Assembly: GCA_016199255.1 (NCBI GenBank)
Contig: JACQHA010000018.1
Location: 1 to 10,877 of the forward strand
Origin: Deinococcus sp.
GTDB lineage: Bacteria; Deinococcota; Deinococci; JACQHA01
DNA: 10,877 nt
Direction: 5' to 3'
This document shows positions 1 to 7,296 of this stretch, one piece after another; position 1 is the stretch's first letter, and every line of letters begins with the position of its first letter. The notes below the pieces were generated by a model. It was not told where the DNA came from and did no database searches. It saw nothing but the letters and a program-made list of their open reading frames with translations. Both the position numbers and the translations under genes were made by a program.

Positions 1-680
1 GCCAACCCTTGAGTTTCCACCGGGCCCTCCCCACCACGGCCTACATTCAGCGCTAGGGTGGGCACACCAATCAGCTCCCCCCGGGCATTGAGCGCCGCCC
101 CACCGCTGTTGCCACTAGCGATGCGGGCATCACTGACAATGAAGCCATCGGGATCAAAGCTGCTCACGGTCCCCGTGGTGAGAGTGAGAGCCACTGAGCC
201 CGCCGGGTAGCCCACAATGAAAAGCGGGTCGCCCAGGTCCAGAGCGTTAGAGTCTCCCAGCACTAAGGGGCTCATAGGGAGTGGGAGCTGCACCGGAGCA
301 AGTGTCCCAGCTGGAGTGATTTCGGAGGTCAGGCTCAGGACCGCCAGGTCCAGGTTGGAGTCAAGGCCATTGGAGAGGACGCCAGCCAGGTAGCTCGGCT
401 GGGGCAGCTCACCCTTACCGTTGGTGACCAGCACCTGGATCTCTACAGGCAGCTGGCCATTGGAAGCCACTACATGTGCGTTGGTGAGGAAGATCCCACT
501 GGCATTCACTAAGCTAGCTGAGCCAGTGACTTGCGTACCGTCAGGAAACGTGACGAAAAGCTGCACCACTGACGAAGGGTAGGTCAGCCGGGGACTGCCC
601 TGGGCCTGGGCAGTGAGCACACACCATAGCCCCAGGAGCAGCGCGCTGACCAGGAAACGGTTCCACCTAACTCCAGCCAT
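1..680 (-). CDS. Secreted trypsin-like (S1C/HtrA-type) serine protease, C-terminus cut off
   Basis: The frame stays open from an ATG at 680 to the left edge, giving 226 codons with no stop. The N-terminus looks like a signal peptide: basic residues (R5, R8), a hydrophobic stretch at about 9-24 and a likely cleavage after AQA near residue 26, so the protein should be exported. A complete chymotrypsin-fold triad is visible: H69 in TNAHVV, D111 in SNLDLAVL and S192 in SGNSGGAAL. The spacing matches Trypsin_2/HtrA-type proteases. The motif FIVGYPAG (about 154-161) is also typical of that fold. Whether a PDZ or other C-terminal domain follows cannot be seen. A strong Shine-Dalgarno sequence (GAGGAGGT) lies 8 bases before the ATG and fixes the start. 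The gene diverges from hemW. Its substrate is unknown; an envelope quality-control or secreted digestive role is inference. Confidence 0.88.
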   Translation of the reverse strand, partial: MAGVRWNRFLVSALLLGLWCVLTAQAQGSPRLTYPSSVVQLFVTFPDGTQVTGSASLVNASGIFLTNAHVVASNGQLPVEIQVLVTNGKGELPQPSYLAGVLSNGLDSNLDLAVLSLTSEITPAGTLAPVQLPLPMSPLVLGDSNALDLGDPLFIVGYPAGSVALTLTTGTVSSFDPDGFIVSDARIASGNSGGAALNARGELIGVPTLALNVGRGGEGPVETQGL

Positions 681-688
681 CAACCTCG

Positions 689-696
689 ACCTCCTC
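689..696 (-). promoter_or_regulatory. Ribosome binding site of the serine protease gene
   Basis: Read on the minus strand this is GAGGAGGT, a near-perfect Shine-Dalgarno match 8 bases before the ATG at 680. It is the strongest ribosome binding site in the window and decides the protease start. Confidence 0.75.
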
Positions 697-730
697 GTCC
701 CACAAGGCTACCCTCTTCCCCATGACCCAG

Positions 731-763
731 GCGATGGTTCCTCTCACCCCAAGGCACCATCGC
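731..763. repeat. Inverted repeat in the protease/hemW spacer
   Basis: GCGATGGT (731-738) is perfectly complementary to ACCATCGC (756-763). After one mismatch (T739/C755) the stem can continue with CCT/AGG (740-742 with 752-754), leaving a 9-base loop. It lies about 50 bases upstream of the protease start. It sits just downstream of a candidate minus-strand -10 at 782-787, so it would be in the protease mRNA leader. It could be an operator or an RNA hairpin. There is no U-tract on either strand, so it is not a typical intrinsic terminator. Confidence 0.5.
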
Positions 764-781
764 GGCGCGCAACGAGGCCCT

Positions 782-787
782 AATATA
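782..787 (-). promoter_or_regulatory. Candidate -10 element for the protease gene
   Basis: On the minus strand this reads TATATT, five of six matches to TATAAT. It would start transcription near 775, giving a leader of about 95 bases that contains the inverted repeat and the strong ribosome binding site. No convincing -35 hexamer is seen at 16-18 bases upstream, so the call is tentative. Confidence 0.3.
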
Positions 788-867
788 GCAGAGCAGGGCC
801 AGCAGACACTAGAGCAAGAAAACTGCTCCCTGACCACTCAACTAGAAAACGCCGCTGGTGCGGGGTC

Positions 868-873
868 TATACT
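868..873 (+). promoter_or_regulatory. Candidate -10 element giving a leaderless hemW mRNA
   Basis: TATACT matches the -10 consensus at five of six positions. It ends six bases before the hemW ATG at 880, so transcription would begin at or within a base of the A of the start codon. No Shine-Dalgarno sequence precedes that ATG (only CTCTGAGC), which fits leaderless translation. The -35 region is poor. The arrangement is seen directly; the activity is inferred. Confidence 0.4.
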
Positions 874-879
874 CTGAGC

Positions 880-1980
880 ATGGCCACTAGCGGGCCCAGT
901 GCCATCTACATCCACGTGCCCTTCTGCCCCAGCATCTGCCCGTACTGCGCCTTTCACGTAGTAGTTTACCGTGCGCAACTGGTAGACCGCTACCTGGCGG
1001 CGCTGGAACAGGAAATAGCCCACTACCAGGGAGTCTACCCGGACCTGGTGGTGGAAACTGTATTCTTTGGCGGCGGCACTCCCAGCATGTTACGTACCGA
1101 ACCACTGGCGCGGATTATGAGCCAATTGCGCCACTGGCGCTGGCCGGAGAACGTGGAGGTATCGCTCGAGGCCAACCCAGTCACCATCTCTTTAGAGACT
1201 GCCCGGGAGTTGCGCCAGATGGGGATCACCCGCCTCAGCCTGGGGGTGCAGTCTTTCAGCGACACGGTGCTGCGCTTTCTCGGCCGCCAGCACGACGCCG
1301 CCACTGCTCGACAGGCATTCCAGTGCTTCCGGGACGCGGGGCTGGTGATGAGCCTGGACCTGATGAGCGCCGTGCCGGGACAGGACATTGACACGGACTT
1401 GCGCGCCGCCCTGGAGCTGGAACCTGACCATATCTCGGTGTACACCCTAACCCCGGAAGAGCGCACTCCCTTTGCCAACTTGAAAATTGACCCGGATGCA
1501 GAGGCATACGCCTTCCTGCGCACCAATACCCTTTTGCCGCAGGCTGGCTACGAGCACTACGAAGTATCGAATTTTGCCAGACCCGGCCGGTGCTGCCGCC
1601 ACAATTTGGCGTACTGGGAGAACCGCCTCTGGCTGGGGCTAGGGCCGGCTGCCGCCGGGCACCTGGCCGGCCAGCGGCGCATTAACTACCGGCTGCGCCA
1701 GTACCTGGCCGCCTGGGAAGAGAGCCGCCAGTGGTACGACGACATCCCCCTCACCCCCCAGGACCGGCTGAAGGAGTCGATGATTATGGGCCTCCGGCTG
1801 CGAGAAGGGGTGGATCTGGAGCGGGTGCAGCAGTTCTCTGGCCTCGACCCCCGCCAGGTGTATCAGAGGGAAATTGCCAACCTAGTAGCTGCAGAGCTAG
1901 TGGAACTTGTAGGTAAGCGGCTGCGCCTCACCGAGCGCGGCCTGTGGGTGGCCAACCGGGTGGCCCAGGAGTTTGTGTAA
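880..1980 (+). CDS. hemW: HemW, radical SAM heme chaperone (HemN-like)
   Basis: The 366-residue product matches the HemW branch of the HemN-like radical SAM family in length and motifs. The [4Fe-4S] ligands are C16, C20 and C23 in the CxxxCxxC motif after YIHVPFC. Radical SAM motifs follow: FGGGTPS (63-69), EANP (97-100), SLGVQSF (120-126) and DLMSAVPGQ (160-168). YEHYEVSNFA (224-233) precedes HNLAYW (241-246), the HNxxYW motif typical of HemW. The fourth cysteine that HemN carries after the cluster motif is absent here (C23-A-F). True HemN is a coproporphyrinogen III dehydrogenase, whereas HemW is known as a heme-binding protein that inserts heme into target proteins. A winged-helix-like HemN C-terminal domain lies at about 295-355. 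Tandem stops (TAATAA) end the gene. The start is supported by the conserved IYIHVPFC just inside; it lacks a ribosome binding site. Confidence 0.93.
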   Translation: MATSGPSAIYIHVPFCPSICPYCAFHVVVYRAQLVDRYLAALEQEIAHYQGVYPDLVVETVFFGGGTPSMLRTEPLARIMSQLRHWRWPENVEVSLEANPVTISLETARELRQMGITRLSLGVQSFSDTVLRFLGRQHDAATARQAFQCFRDAGLVMSLDLMSAVPGQDIDTDLRAALELEPDHISVYTLTPEERTPFANLKIDPDAEAYAFLRTNTLLPQAGYEHYEVSNFARPGRCCRHNLAYWENRLWLGLGPAAAGHLAGQRRINYRLRQYLAAWEESRQWYDDIPLTPQDRLKESMIMGLRLREGVDLERVQQFSGLDPRQVYQREIANLVAAELVELVGKRLRLTERGLWVANRVAQEFV

Positions 1981-1999
1981 TAAAAACTGGTATTAGACA

Positions 2000-2923
2000 T
2001 TACTGCTGCGCCATGAGCCGCCTGATCTCCTCAGGGGTGCCGCCTTCCATCGCTCCCACCTTGGACACCGCCAGCGCAGCCGCGGCGTTGGCGTAGTGGG
2101 CAGCGGTGCCTAGGTCCTCTCCCTCTAAGAGCGCCGCTACCAGGCCAGCCGAGAAGCTGTCGCCAGCACCAGTAGGATCGGCCACCTGCACCTTATAAGC
2201 CGGTACATAGGCGCCGCCTTCGGCGGTGTAAACCATGCATCCCCGGCTGGAGAGCTTTTGCACTACGGCTTTCGTGCCCCGGCGGAGCACTGCCCGGGCG
2301 GCGCTTTCCATGGTCCGGGCGCCGGTCATCAGCTCGCCTTCCCCTTCACTGGGCAGGAAGTAATCCATCAGATCCAATAGTGGCGCACAGCGCTCCCGCA
2401 GGGCCTTAGGAGGTAATAGTTCCCGGCGTACATTGGGGTCAAAAGAGATGGCCAGGCCAGCAGCCCGGGCGGTGCGTGCCGCCGCCAGGCAGGCTCTAGC
2501 CGAGCTCTCGCTCACTGCCAGGGCGCTGCCTGAGAGGTGCAGGTGCCGGGCGCGCCGGATCAAGGCCTGGTCGAGCTGCGCTGGCGCCACCGCCCCAGCG
2601 GCGGCGTGGCGCAGGTGGAACACAAACTCCCGGGAGCCATCAGGCTGGTAGGTCACAAACGCCACGGCAGTGGTACGGTCAGGCAGGCGCCTGAGCCCCG
2701 ACACGCCCACGTTTTCCGCTACCAGCCGCTCGGTCAAGAGACGCCCAAAGGCGTCTTGCCCCACCGCGCTGAAGAACGCGCAGCGGTGCCCCAGCCGCGA
2801 CGACACCGCAGCGAAAATCGCCGGCGCCCCGCCAGCGTGCGGCCCGCTGTACTGCCCCTGGCCCATAGAGAGAAATTCGGCCAGCACCTCACCTACAGTA
2901 ATGACCTCTACTCTCGTTCCCAT
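2000..2923 (-). CDS. PfkB/ribokinase-family sugar kinase
   Basis: The 307-residue protein has the normal length of a PfkB-family carbohydrate kinase. These cytoplasmic enzymes phosphorylate a sugar or sugar acid with ATP. Visible marks are the N-terminal GGAPAIFAAVSSRLG (31-45), VGQDAFGRLL (54-63), FDPNVRREL (161-169), PSEGE (191-195) and the C-terminal PfkB signature ADPTGAGDSFSAG (248-260). In that signature D255 is the expected catalytic base and GAGD the anion hole. The pattern resembles fructokinase, 2-keto-3-deoxygluconate kinase and tagatose-kinase-like proteins, but the substrate cannot be fixed from sequence. An AAGGAG ribosome binding site (2928-2933) stands 4 bases before the ATG. 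The gene overlaps nothing, ends 19 bases from the convergent hemW and diverges from the histidine kinase. No sugar transporter or catabolic partner is visible. Confidence 0.9.
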   Translation of the reverse strand: MGTRVEVITVGEVLAEFLSMGQGQYSGPHAGGAPAIFAAVSSRLGHRCAFFSAVGQDAFGRLLTERLVAENVGVSGLRRLPDRTTAVAFVTYQPDGSREFVFHLRHAAAGAVAPAQLDQALIRRARHLHLSGSALAVSESSARACLAAARTARAAGLAISFDPNVRRELLPPKALRERCAPLLDLMDYFLPSEGEGELMTGARTMESAARAVLRRGTKAVVQKLSSRGCMVYTAEGGAYVPAYKVQVADPTGAGDSFSAGLVAALLEGEDLGTAAHYANAAAALAVSKVGAMEGGTPEEIRRLMAQQ

Positions 2924-2927
2924 ATGG

Positions 2928-2933
2928 CTCCTT
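2928..2933 (-). promoter_or_regulatory. Ribosome binding site of the sugar kinase gene
   Basis: Read on the minus strand this is AAGGAG, followed by CCAT and the ATG at 2923. It supports that start over downstream in-frame alternatives. Confidence 0.55.
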
Positions 2934-2991
2934 CCACAGAGGCTTACGTTTCCCCTCTCCTGTCGGACCTTAGGTGTATCATCGGCCAGGT

Positions 2992-4770
2992 ATGCGCCGG
3001 GGTGACCAGACGCTCCACCAGCGGATCCTGTGGGTGCGCCAGCTTCTGCCGCCCACCATTGTGGTGGTGGTAGGGCTCTACACTGCCATGCTGAACCTGC
3101 TTTCCGGGAGCCTGGGGCCAGTGGGCACCATGGCCCTGGAAGTCCTGTTCTTTGCCGGCGTGGGGCCGATTGTGACCTACTGGGTGCTGGGCTGGGTAGC
3201 CAAAGAGGTGGCGCAGCGCGAGGAGCTGACCCGCCGCTTGGAGGTGCTCTCCGCCACCAGCCAGCGCATTGCCCGCACTGGCAATATCCAAGAACTACTT
3301 GATCTGGCAGCAGCGCTGCCTATTGACTTAGTAGGAGCCAATGGCACGGTGGTGTGCCTCTTGAGGGGCGGCGGGCGGCTGTCGGTGGTGCGGCCCCAGG
3401 AGCTGCCACAGGAAGAAGAACTCCTGGCCAAGCTGCAGCCCCTGCTAGCTGACGACCATGGCCTCTCCCCCCAGCAGCTCAGCTATACCGGCGCCAGCTA
3501 TTTGGTGCTGCCCTTGCGCTGGTCCGGGCGAGCCATTGGCGCCATCTTGCTGGCCGGCGTCATCGAGGGGCACCGGGAGCTGGAGCTGCTCACCACCATT
3601 GCCGGCGCCCTGGCGGGCGCCCTGGAGGGGGTCCGGCTGCGCACCCAGGAGCTGCTCACCTTGTTTGAAGTGGACCGCTCGCTGCGCGCCGAGCCCAATC
3701 TGGACCGCCAGTTAGAGCGGGTGCTGGCCCAGACCATGCAGGTCACCGGCGCCCGGGGCGGGCTGATCATGCTGCAAGACGAGGAATCTGAACTGCTGCG
3801 CCTGCGCACCTGCTTAGGCCTGGACCCCGCTTCCACCCCAGCCACCCTCTCCCCCCGGGGCAGCGTGGCCGATGCCCTAGCTGCCGGGCGCGCCACTCCC
3901 ATAGACCCGCTGGTGGGCGGGCTGCCGCTGGGCGCGGCCATTTTAGTGCCTATGCAGGTCGAGGGGCGGGTCATTGGCCTGATGCTTTTGCACCACCCCG
4001 ACCAGGCGGCGTTTGACCGGGGGCGATTAGAGCTCCTGGCGGCTGTGGCCGACCGCACCGCGCTGGTGATTCGCAACGCCCAGCTCTATGTGTACACCGA
4101 GGAGTTCGCCATTGCCGAAGAGCGCAGCCGCATTGCCAGAGAGATTCACGATGGGGTGGCGCAGAACCTGGCGTTTCTCATGCTCAAAGTGGACCTGGCC
4201 CGGCGTTTACTCAACCGGGCGCCTGAGCTGGTGGACCGGGAGCTGGAGCTGATCAAGCAGACCTTGCGCAGCTCCATTAGCGAGGTGCGCCGCTCTATTT
4301 TTGCCCTGCGTCCCATTGACTTAGAGCGCCACGGGTTCTATGGCGCGCTGGAGAAGTTTGTCCGGGAGTTTGATGAGCAGACCGGCATTACCATTCACCT
4401 GGAGGTGTCGGGGGAGCGCCAGCGGCTGGGGCCCAAATTGGAGTTGGTCCTGTTCCGGGTGCTCCAGGAAGCGCTCAACAATGTGGCCAAGCACTCTGGT
4501 GCCTCCCGGGCCCAGGTCACTCTCACCTTAGGTTCCCAGGTGGCGCTGGCAGTGCAGGACCAGGGGCGGGGTTTTGACCCCAGCCAGACCGCGGAAGGCG
4601 TCGGGTTACTGCAAATGCGTGAGCGCACTGCCGCCAGAGGAGGCAAGCTAGAGATTCGGAGCGCTCCTGGCCAGGGCACCACCGTGCGCGCCCTGTTCCA
4701 GGTGGCACCAGAGGAGCCAGAGACCAGCGCCCAGCAGGCGGCCAGCACCCCCAGTGCGTACACTAAGTGA
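2992..4770 (+). CDS. Membrane sensor histidine kinase, two GAF-like regions plus HisKA_3/HATPase (NarL-system type)
   Basis: Numbered from the ATG (592 residues), two hydrophobic helices lie at about 18-38 and 46-69 with only a short loop between them. There is therefore no real extracellular sensor domain. Two GAF-like regions follow at about 97-216 and 235-365. The HisKA_3 dimerisation region has the H-box [18 protein letters not shown] with phosphoacceptor H386. The ATPase domain shows the N-box [11 protein letters not shown] (492-502), DQGRGFD (523-529), [11 protein letters not shown] (535-545) and GQGTT (560-564). All catalytic motifs are intact. The kinase should autophosphorylate and pass phosphate to the regulator encoded 8 bases downstream. 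The signal is unknown; the GAF regions or the membrane helices could detect it. An in-frame GTG at 2974 would add six residues. Neither start has a strong ribosome binding site. The gene is divergent from the sugar kinase. Confidence 0.92.
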   Translation: MRRGDQTLHQRILWVRQLLPPTIVVVVGLYTAMLNLLSGSLGPVGTMALEVLFFAGVGPIVTYWVLGWVAKEVAQREELTRRLEVLSATSQRIARTGNIQELLDLAAALPIDLVGANGTVVCLLRGGGRLSVVRPQELPQEEELLAKLQPLLADDHGLSPQQLSYTGASYLVLPLRWSGRAIGAILLAGVIEGHRELELLTTIAGALAGALEGVRLRTQELLTLFEVDRSLRAEPNLDRQLERVLAQTMQVTGARGGLIMLQDEESELLRLRTCLGLDPASTPATLSPRGSVADALAAGRATPIDPLVGGLPLGAAILVPMQVEGRVIGLMLLHHPDQAAFDRGRLELLAAVADRTALVIRNAQLYVYTEEFAIAEERSRIAREIHDGVAQNLAFLMLKVDLARRLLNRAPELVDRELELIKQTLRSSISEVRRSIFALRPIDLERHGFYGALEKFVREFDEQTGITIHLEVSGERQRLGPKLELVLFRVLQEALNNVAKHSGASRAQVTLTLGSQVALAVQDQGRGFDPSQTAEGVGLLQMRERTAARGGKLEIRSAPGQGTTVRALFQVAPEEPETSAQQAASTPSAYTK

Positions 4771-4774
4771 GGGA
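4769..4774 (+). promoter_or_regulatory. Ribosome binding site of the response regulator gene
   Basis: GAGGGA overlaps the histidine kinase stop codon (TGA 4768-4770) and lies 4 bases before the ATG at 4779. It favours that ATG over the in-frame GTG at 4767 and suggests the two genes are translated from one message. Confidence 0.6.
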
Positions 4775-4778
4775 CGTC

Positions 4779-5429
4779 ATGATTCGCTTACTCCTTGCCG
4801 ACGACCACCGCATGTTCCGCCAGGGCCTGCGCCAGATCCTCGAAACCGAAGGGGACATGGAGGTCATTGCCGAGGCCGGCAACGGCCAGGAGGCAGTGGC
4901 CAAGGCGCACGAGCTGCACCCAGATGTGGTTCTGATGGACATCAACATGCCGGGACTCGACGGGGTCAAAGCCGCCCAGCTCATCTCCCGCAATGCGCCA
5001 GGCACAGCGGTGATCATCCTCACTATGTACCGCCAGGACGACTACATCTTCGAGGCTATTAAAGCCGGCGCCAGGGGCTATTTGCTCAAAGACGCCGACT
5101 CCGAGGAGCTGGTGCGCGCCATTCACGCCGTGGCCCAGGGCGAGGCACTCATTGACCCCACCATTGCTACCCGGGTGCTGGCCGAGTTCCGCCGCCCCCA
5201 GGAGCCGCCCGCTGAACACCTGACGGCGCGCGAGGAAGAGATCCTGCGCCAGGTGGCCCGGGGCGCCAGCAACCGGGAAATCGCCCAGGCACTGGGACTC
5301 TCGGAAAAGACCGTGAAGAACCGGCTGTCGGAGATCTTCTCTAAGCTGAGCCTGTCAAACCGCACCGAGGCCGCGCTGTACGCCGTGCGCGAGGGCCTGG
5401 TTTCCCTGAAAGACAAGGGCCGGAACTAG
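4779..5429 (+). CDS. NarL/LuxR-family response regulator
   Basis: From the ATG at 4779 the product has 216 residues, the usual size for this family. The receiver domain has the acidic pair D8/D9, phosphoacceptor D54 in [13 protein letters not shown]82 and K104. A linker at about 122-147 leads to a LuxR-type helix-turn-helix starting at [15 protein letters not shown] (148-162) with recognition region [19 protein letters not shown] (165-183). It is a DNA-binding transcription factor activated by phosphorylation, and the HisKA_3 kinase gene ending just upstream is its natural partner. The kinase stop and this start are only 8 bases apart, so they form one operon. Target genes are unknown. The MFS transporter, protease or receiver gene nearby are possible targets only by proximity. 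An alternative GTG start at 4767 would add four residues. Confidence 0.94.
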   Translation: MIRLLLADDHRMFRQGLRQILETEGDMEVIAEAGNGQEAVAKAHELHPDVVLMDINMPGLDGVKAAQLISRNAPGTAVIILTMYRQDDYIFEAIKAGARGYLLKDADSEELVRAIHAVAQGEALIDPTIATRVLAEFRRPQEPPAEHLTAREEEILRQVARGASNREIAQALGLSEKTVKNRLSEIFSKLSLSNRTEAALYAVREGLVSLKDKGRN

Positions 5430-5532
5430 GGTGATTTTCATACGCACCTAGCCATATCCCTGGCGTACTATCAGATTCCGCGTGACCAGGCCGAGTAGGA
5501 CACAGGCAACCGAAAGCCTCGCCAGCTCCTCA

Positions 5533-5919
5533 CTACGGCATTTGCACGTTGGGTAGGTAGTGCCGGATGTGCTCAAACAGTTTCCTGACCGTAAAGGGCT
5601 TGTCCAGATAACTCATGGCCCCGACGTTGGCCGTGTCAAACTGCCCCGAGTCCAGCCAGGAACTGACCAGGATCACCGGGATACTGGCTGTGGCCGCACT
5701 GGCGCGCAGCGCCCGCAGCATTTCCGCGCCGTTCATCACCGGCATCTTCATGTCCAAGAGAATCAGATCCGGATGCTGCTCCTGGGCCAGGCGCAGTCCC
5801 TCCTGGCCATTGGCTGCTAGGCTGGTGCGGCAGCCCAGGAGGCGCACACACTCCGCCAGGAGCTCGCGGTTAGCGGTCTCATCTTCCACTATCAAAACCA
5901 GGGGGGCTGGCTCGACCAT
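5533..5919 (-). CDS. Stand-alone response regulator receiver domain (CheY-like)
   Basis: The 128-residue product is a single receiver domain with no output domain. Conserved residues are present: acidic pair E12/D13 in IVEDE, phosphoacceptor D56 in LILLDMKMPVMNG, S86 or S87 at the switch position and K107 in YLDKPF. The sequence is closer to receiver modules of hybrid kinases and phosphorelays than to the NarL-type regulator next door. It may act by protein-protein contact or as a phosphate relay or sink. No kinase gene is attached to it. It converges with the kinase/regulator operon (103-base gap without a clear terminator) and diverges from the MFS gene. The ATG at 5919 is preferred; in-frame GTGs at 5925 and 5928 are alternatives. 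Upstream GGTGA is too close for a good ribosome binding site, so a short-leader message is possible. Confidence 0.88.
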   Translation of the reverse strand: MVEPAPLVLIVEDETANRELLAECVRLLGCRTSLAANGQEGLRLAQEQHPDLILLDMKMPVMNGAEMLRALRASAATASIPVILVSSWLDSGQFDTANVGAMSYLDKPFTVRKLFEHIRHYLPNVQMP

Positions 5920-5941
5920 ATTCACCACTGTGCCGCCGCGC

Positions 5942-5948
5942 TATACTA
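5942..5948. promoter_or_regulatory. Candidate shared divergent -10 site (receiver gene / MFS gene)
   Basis: The seven bases TATACTA read TATACT on the plus strand (five of six to TATAAT) and TAGTAT on the minus strand (four of six). One site could therefore direct transcription both ways. The plus message would start near 5954, giving the MFS gene a leader of about 75 bases. The minus message would start near 5936, 8-17 bases before the receiver start. -35 matches are weak on both sides (TTCACC at 5921-5926 for plus, with short spacing). Tentative. Confidence 0.3.
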
Positions 5949-6018
5949 CCGCAGCTGATAGGCGATCGTCCACCAACTCCCCAGGTGGGAAGCAGCTACC
6001 ACCGGCCTGGAGCCGCTT

Positions 6019-6024
6019 GAGGGG
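6019..6024 (+). promoter_or_regulatory. Ribosome binding site of the MFS transporter gene
   Basis: GAGGGG followed by GACA stands directly before the ATG at 6029. It fixes the start there even though the frame stays open much further upstream across the opposite-strand receiver gene. Confidence 0.65.
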
Positions 6025-6028
6025 GACA

Positions 6029-7294
6029 ATGATCGAGCCAAAACCGCGCGGGGAAAGGTCCCCCCAGCTCCCTGCTGGGCCCGACGAGGTCACCAGCCAC
6101 AACATCCGCTACCTCTACCTGGAGGTGGCCTGGTTCGGCACTCTGGCCGGGGTGATATTCACCTTCCTGGCAGTGTTCGCGGTGCGACTGGGGGCCTCGG
6201 ACTTCTGGGTCAGCGCCCTCACCTCGGGCTCGGCGCTGGTCAATGTGTTCTGGCTGTTCCCGGCAGCCAGAATCGTGGAGCGCCACGCCCAGCCCCTGTT
6301 GCTGATCCTGAGGACCACCTTTGTTTTCCGCACCAGCTTCGTGCTGGTCGCCATGATTCCCCTGCTGCCCCAGCCCTACCAGGTGCCGGTGCTGGTGGCA
6401 ATTGTGATCCTGCAGACCTTCCCCGCCGGCATCTCCGGGGTGGCGTTCACCGCCATGCTGGCCCAGGTGGTGCCGGCACAGCGGTTAGCCCAGGTGATGA
6501 GCGTGCGCAGCGCCCTGCACGGCATTGTGTACACCCTCACCGTGTTCCTGGGTGGCTGGTGGCTGGAGCTGGCGCGCTTCCCCTGGAACTATAGCGTGTT
6601 GTTCCTCTACGGCTGGGTGGGCGCCATGATCGGCCAGTGGTTCCTGAGCCGCCTAAAGCTGCCGGAGCGAGCGGTCACGCCTCCCACCAGGCGCGCCAGG
6701 CACTTGCTGCTGGCGCTGCGCTGGCGGCTCTTGCGCCGCCAGCTTTCCAGCCAGGGGGAGTTTGTGCACTTCACCCTGGCGGCGCTGGTATTGCAGCTAG
6801 GGCTAAATTTGCCAGTCTCCCTCTTCCCTATCTTCTGGGTGCGGCAGCTAGGCGCCTCAGACGCCTGGGTGGGGCTCTTGAGCATGGTATTTAACGGCGT
6901 ATCGGTGGCCATGTACACCCTGGTGACCCCTTTGGTACGGCGCTGGGGCAACACCCGGCTGTCGGCATACAGCTCTATGGGCATTGCCCTCTACCCCTTG
7001 CTCACTGCCCTGGCGCCCTCGGTGCCGGCGCTACTTCTGCCCTCAGTAGTGGGCGGGGCCATAGCCGCCGTGATGAACGTCACCCTCTTTAACCGGCTCA
7101 TTGAAGTCTGCCCCAAAGAGCAGCGTCCCACTTACATTGGGGCTTACTCTGCCCTGGCCAACTTGGCGATCTTCGCCGGGCCGCTATTGGGCGCGGCGCT
7201 GGCCCAGCCGCTAGGCATCATTGGGGTGTTCTACCTGGCCACTGTCGTGCGCGCCGCCGGCGGGGCGCTGTTCCTCTTGCGGCGCTCCCTCTAG
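6029..7294 (+). CDS. Major facilitator superfamily (MFS) transporter
   Basis: The 421-residue protein is almost entirely hydrophobic, with about 10-12 membrane helices. Clear ones lie near 34-52, 60-80, 91-112, 118-142, 162-180, 186-206, 245-268, 278-301, 311-330, 332-355, 368-392 and 394-416. The two-fold MFS repeat is visible: RLGASDFWVSAL (53-64) in the N-half matches QLGASDAWVGLL (273-284) in the C-half. Each copy is followed by a basic loop (RIVERHAQP, RRWGNTR) at the place of MFS motif A. A long basic loop at about 207-243 separates the halves. The substrate is unknown; sugar, drug or metabolite export and import are all possible. The ATG at 6029 has a good ribosome binding site. The frame is open back to 5615, but that part is antisense to the receiver gene. 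priA starts two bases after the stop, so co-transcription is likely. Confidence 0.9.
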   Translation: MIEPKPRGERSPQLPAGPDEVTSHNIRYLYLEVAWFGTLAGVIFTFLAVFAVRLGASDFWVSALTSGSALVNVFWLFPAARIVERHAQPLLLILRTTFVFRTSFVLVAMIPLLPQPYQVPVLVAIVILQTFPAGISGVAFTAMLAQVVPAQRLAQVMSVRSALHGIVYTLTVFLGGWWLELARFPWNYSVLFLYGWVGAMIGQWFLSRLKLPERAVTPPTRRARHLLLALRWRLLRRQLSSQGEFVHFTLAALVLQLGLNLPVSLFPIFWVRQLGASDAWVGLLSMVFNGVSVAMYTLVTPLVRRWGNTRLSAYSSMGIALYPLLTALAPSVPALLLPSVVGGAIAAVMNVTLFNRLIEVCPKEQRPTYIGAYSALANLAIFAGPLLGAALAQPLGIIGVFYLATVVRAAGGALFLLRRSL

Positions 7295-7296
7295 CC

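Noticed and set aside
880..1980. Annotation as oxygen-independent coproporphyrinogen III oxidase HemN
   Set aside because: The extra cysteine after the CxxxCxxC cluster is missing, the protein is shorter than HemN and the HNxxYW motif is present, all pointing to HemW.
2537..3073. A 178-codon plus-strand open frame opposite the sugar kinase
   Set aside because: It is Pro/Arg/His-rich with no domain pattern and lies over the minus-strand kinase with its clear PfkB motifs. It is a G+C-driven shadow frame, as are the other long frames opposite hemW, the histidine kinase, priA and the ABC gene.
5441..5490. Short inverted repeats (TACGC/GCGTA, CCTGG/CCAGG) after the response regulator gene as a terminator
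   Set aside because: The arms are only five bases, the loops are long (17 and 22 bases), the possible pairings compete and no T-run follows. They are no better than chance.
5615..6028. 138 extra in-frame codons upstream of the MFS start, open on the plus strand
   Set aside because: The stretch is antisense to a well-supported receiver gene, is Ser/Arg-rich as expected from a shadow frame, and the ATG at 6029 has a good ribosome binding site directly followed by the transporter sequence.
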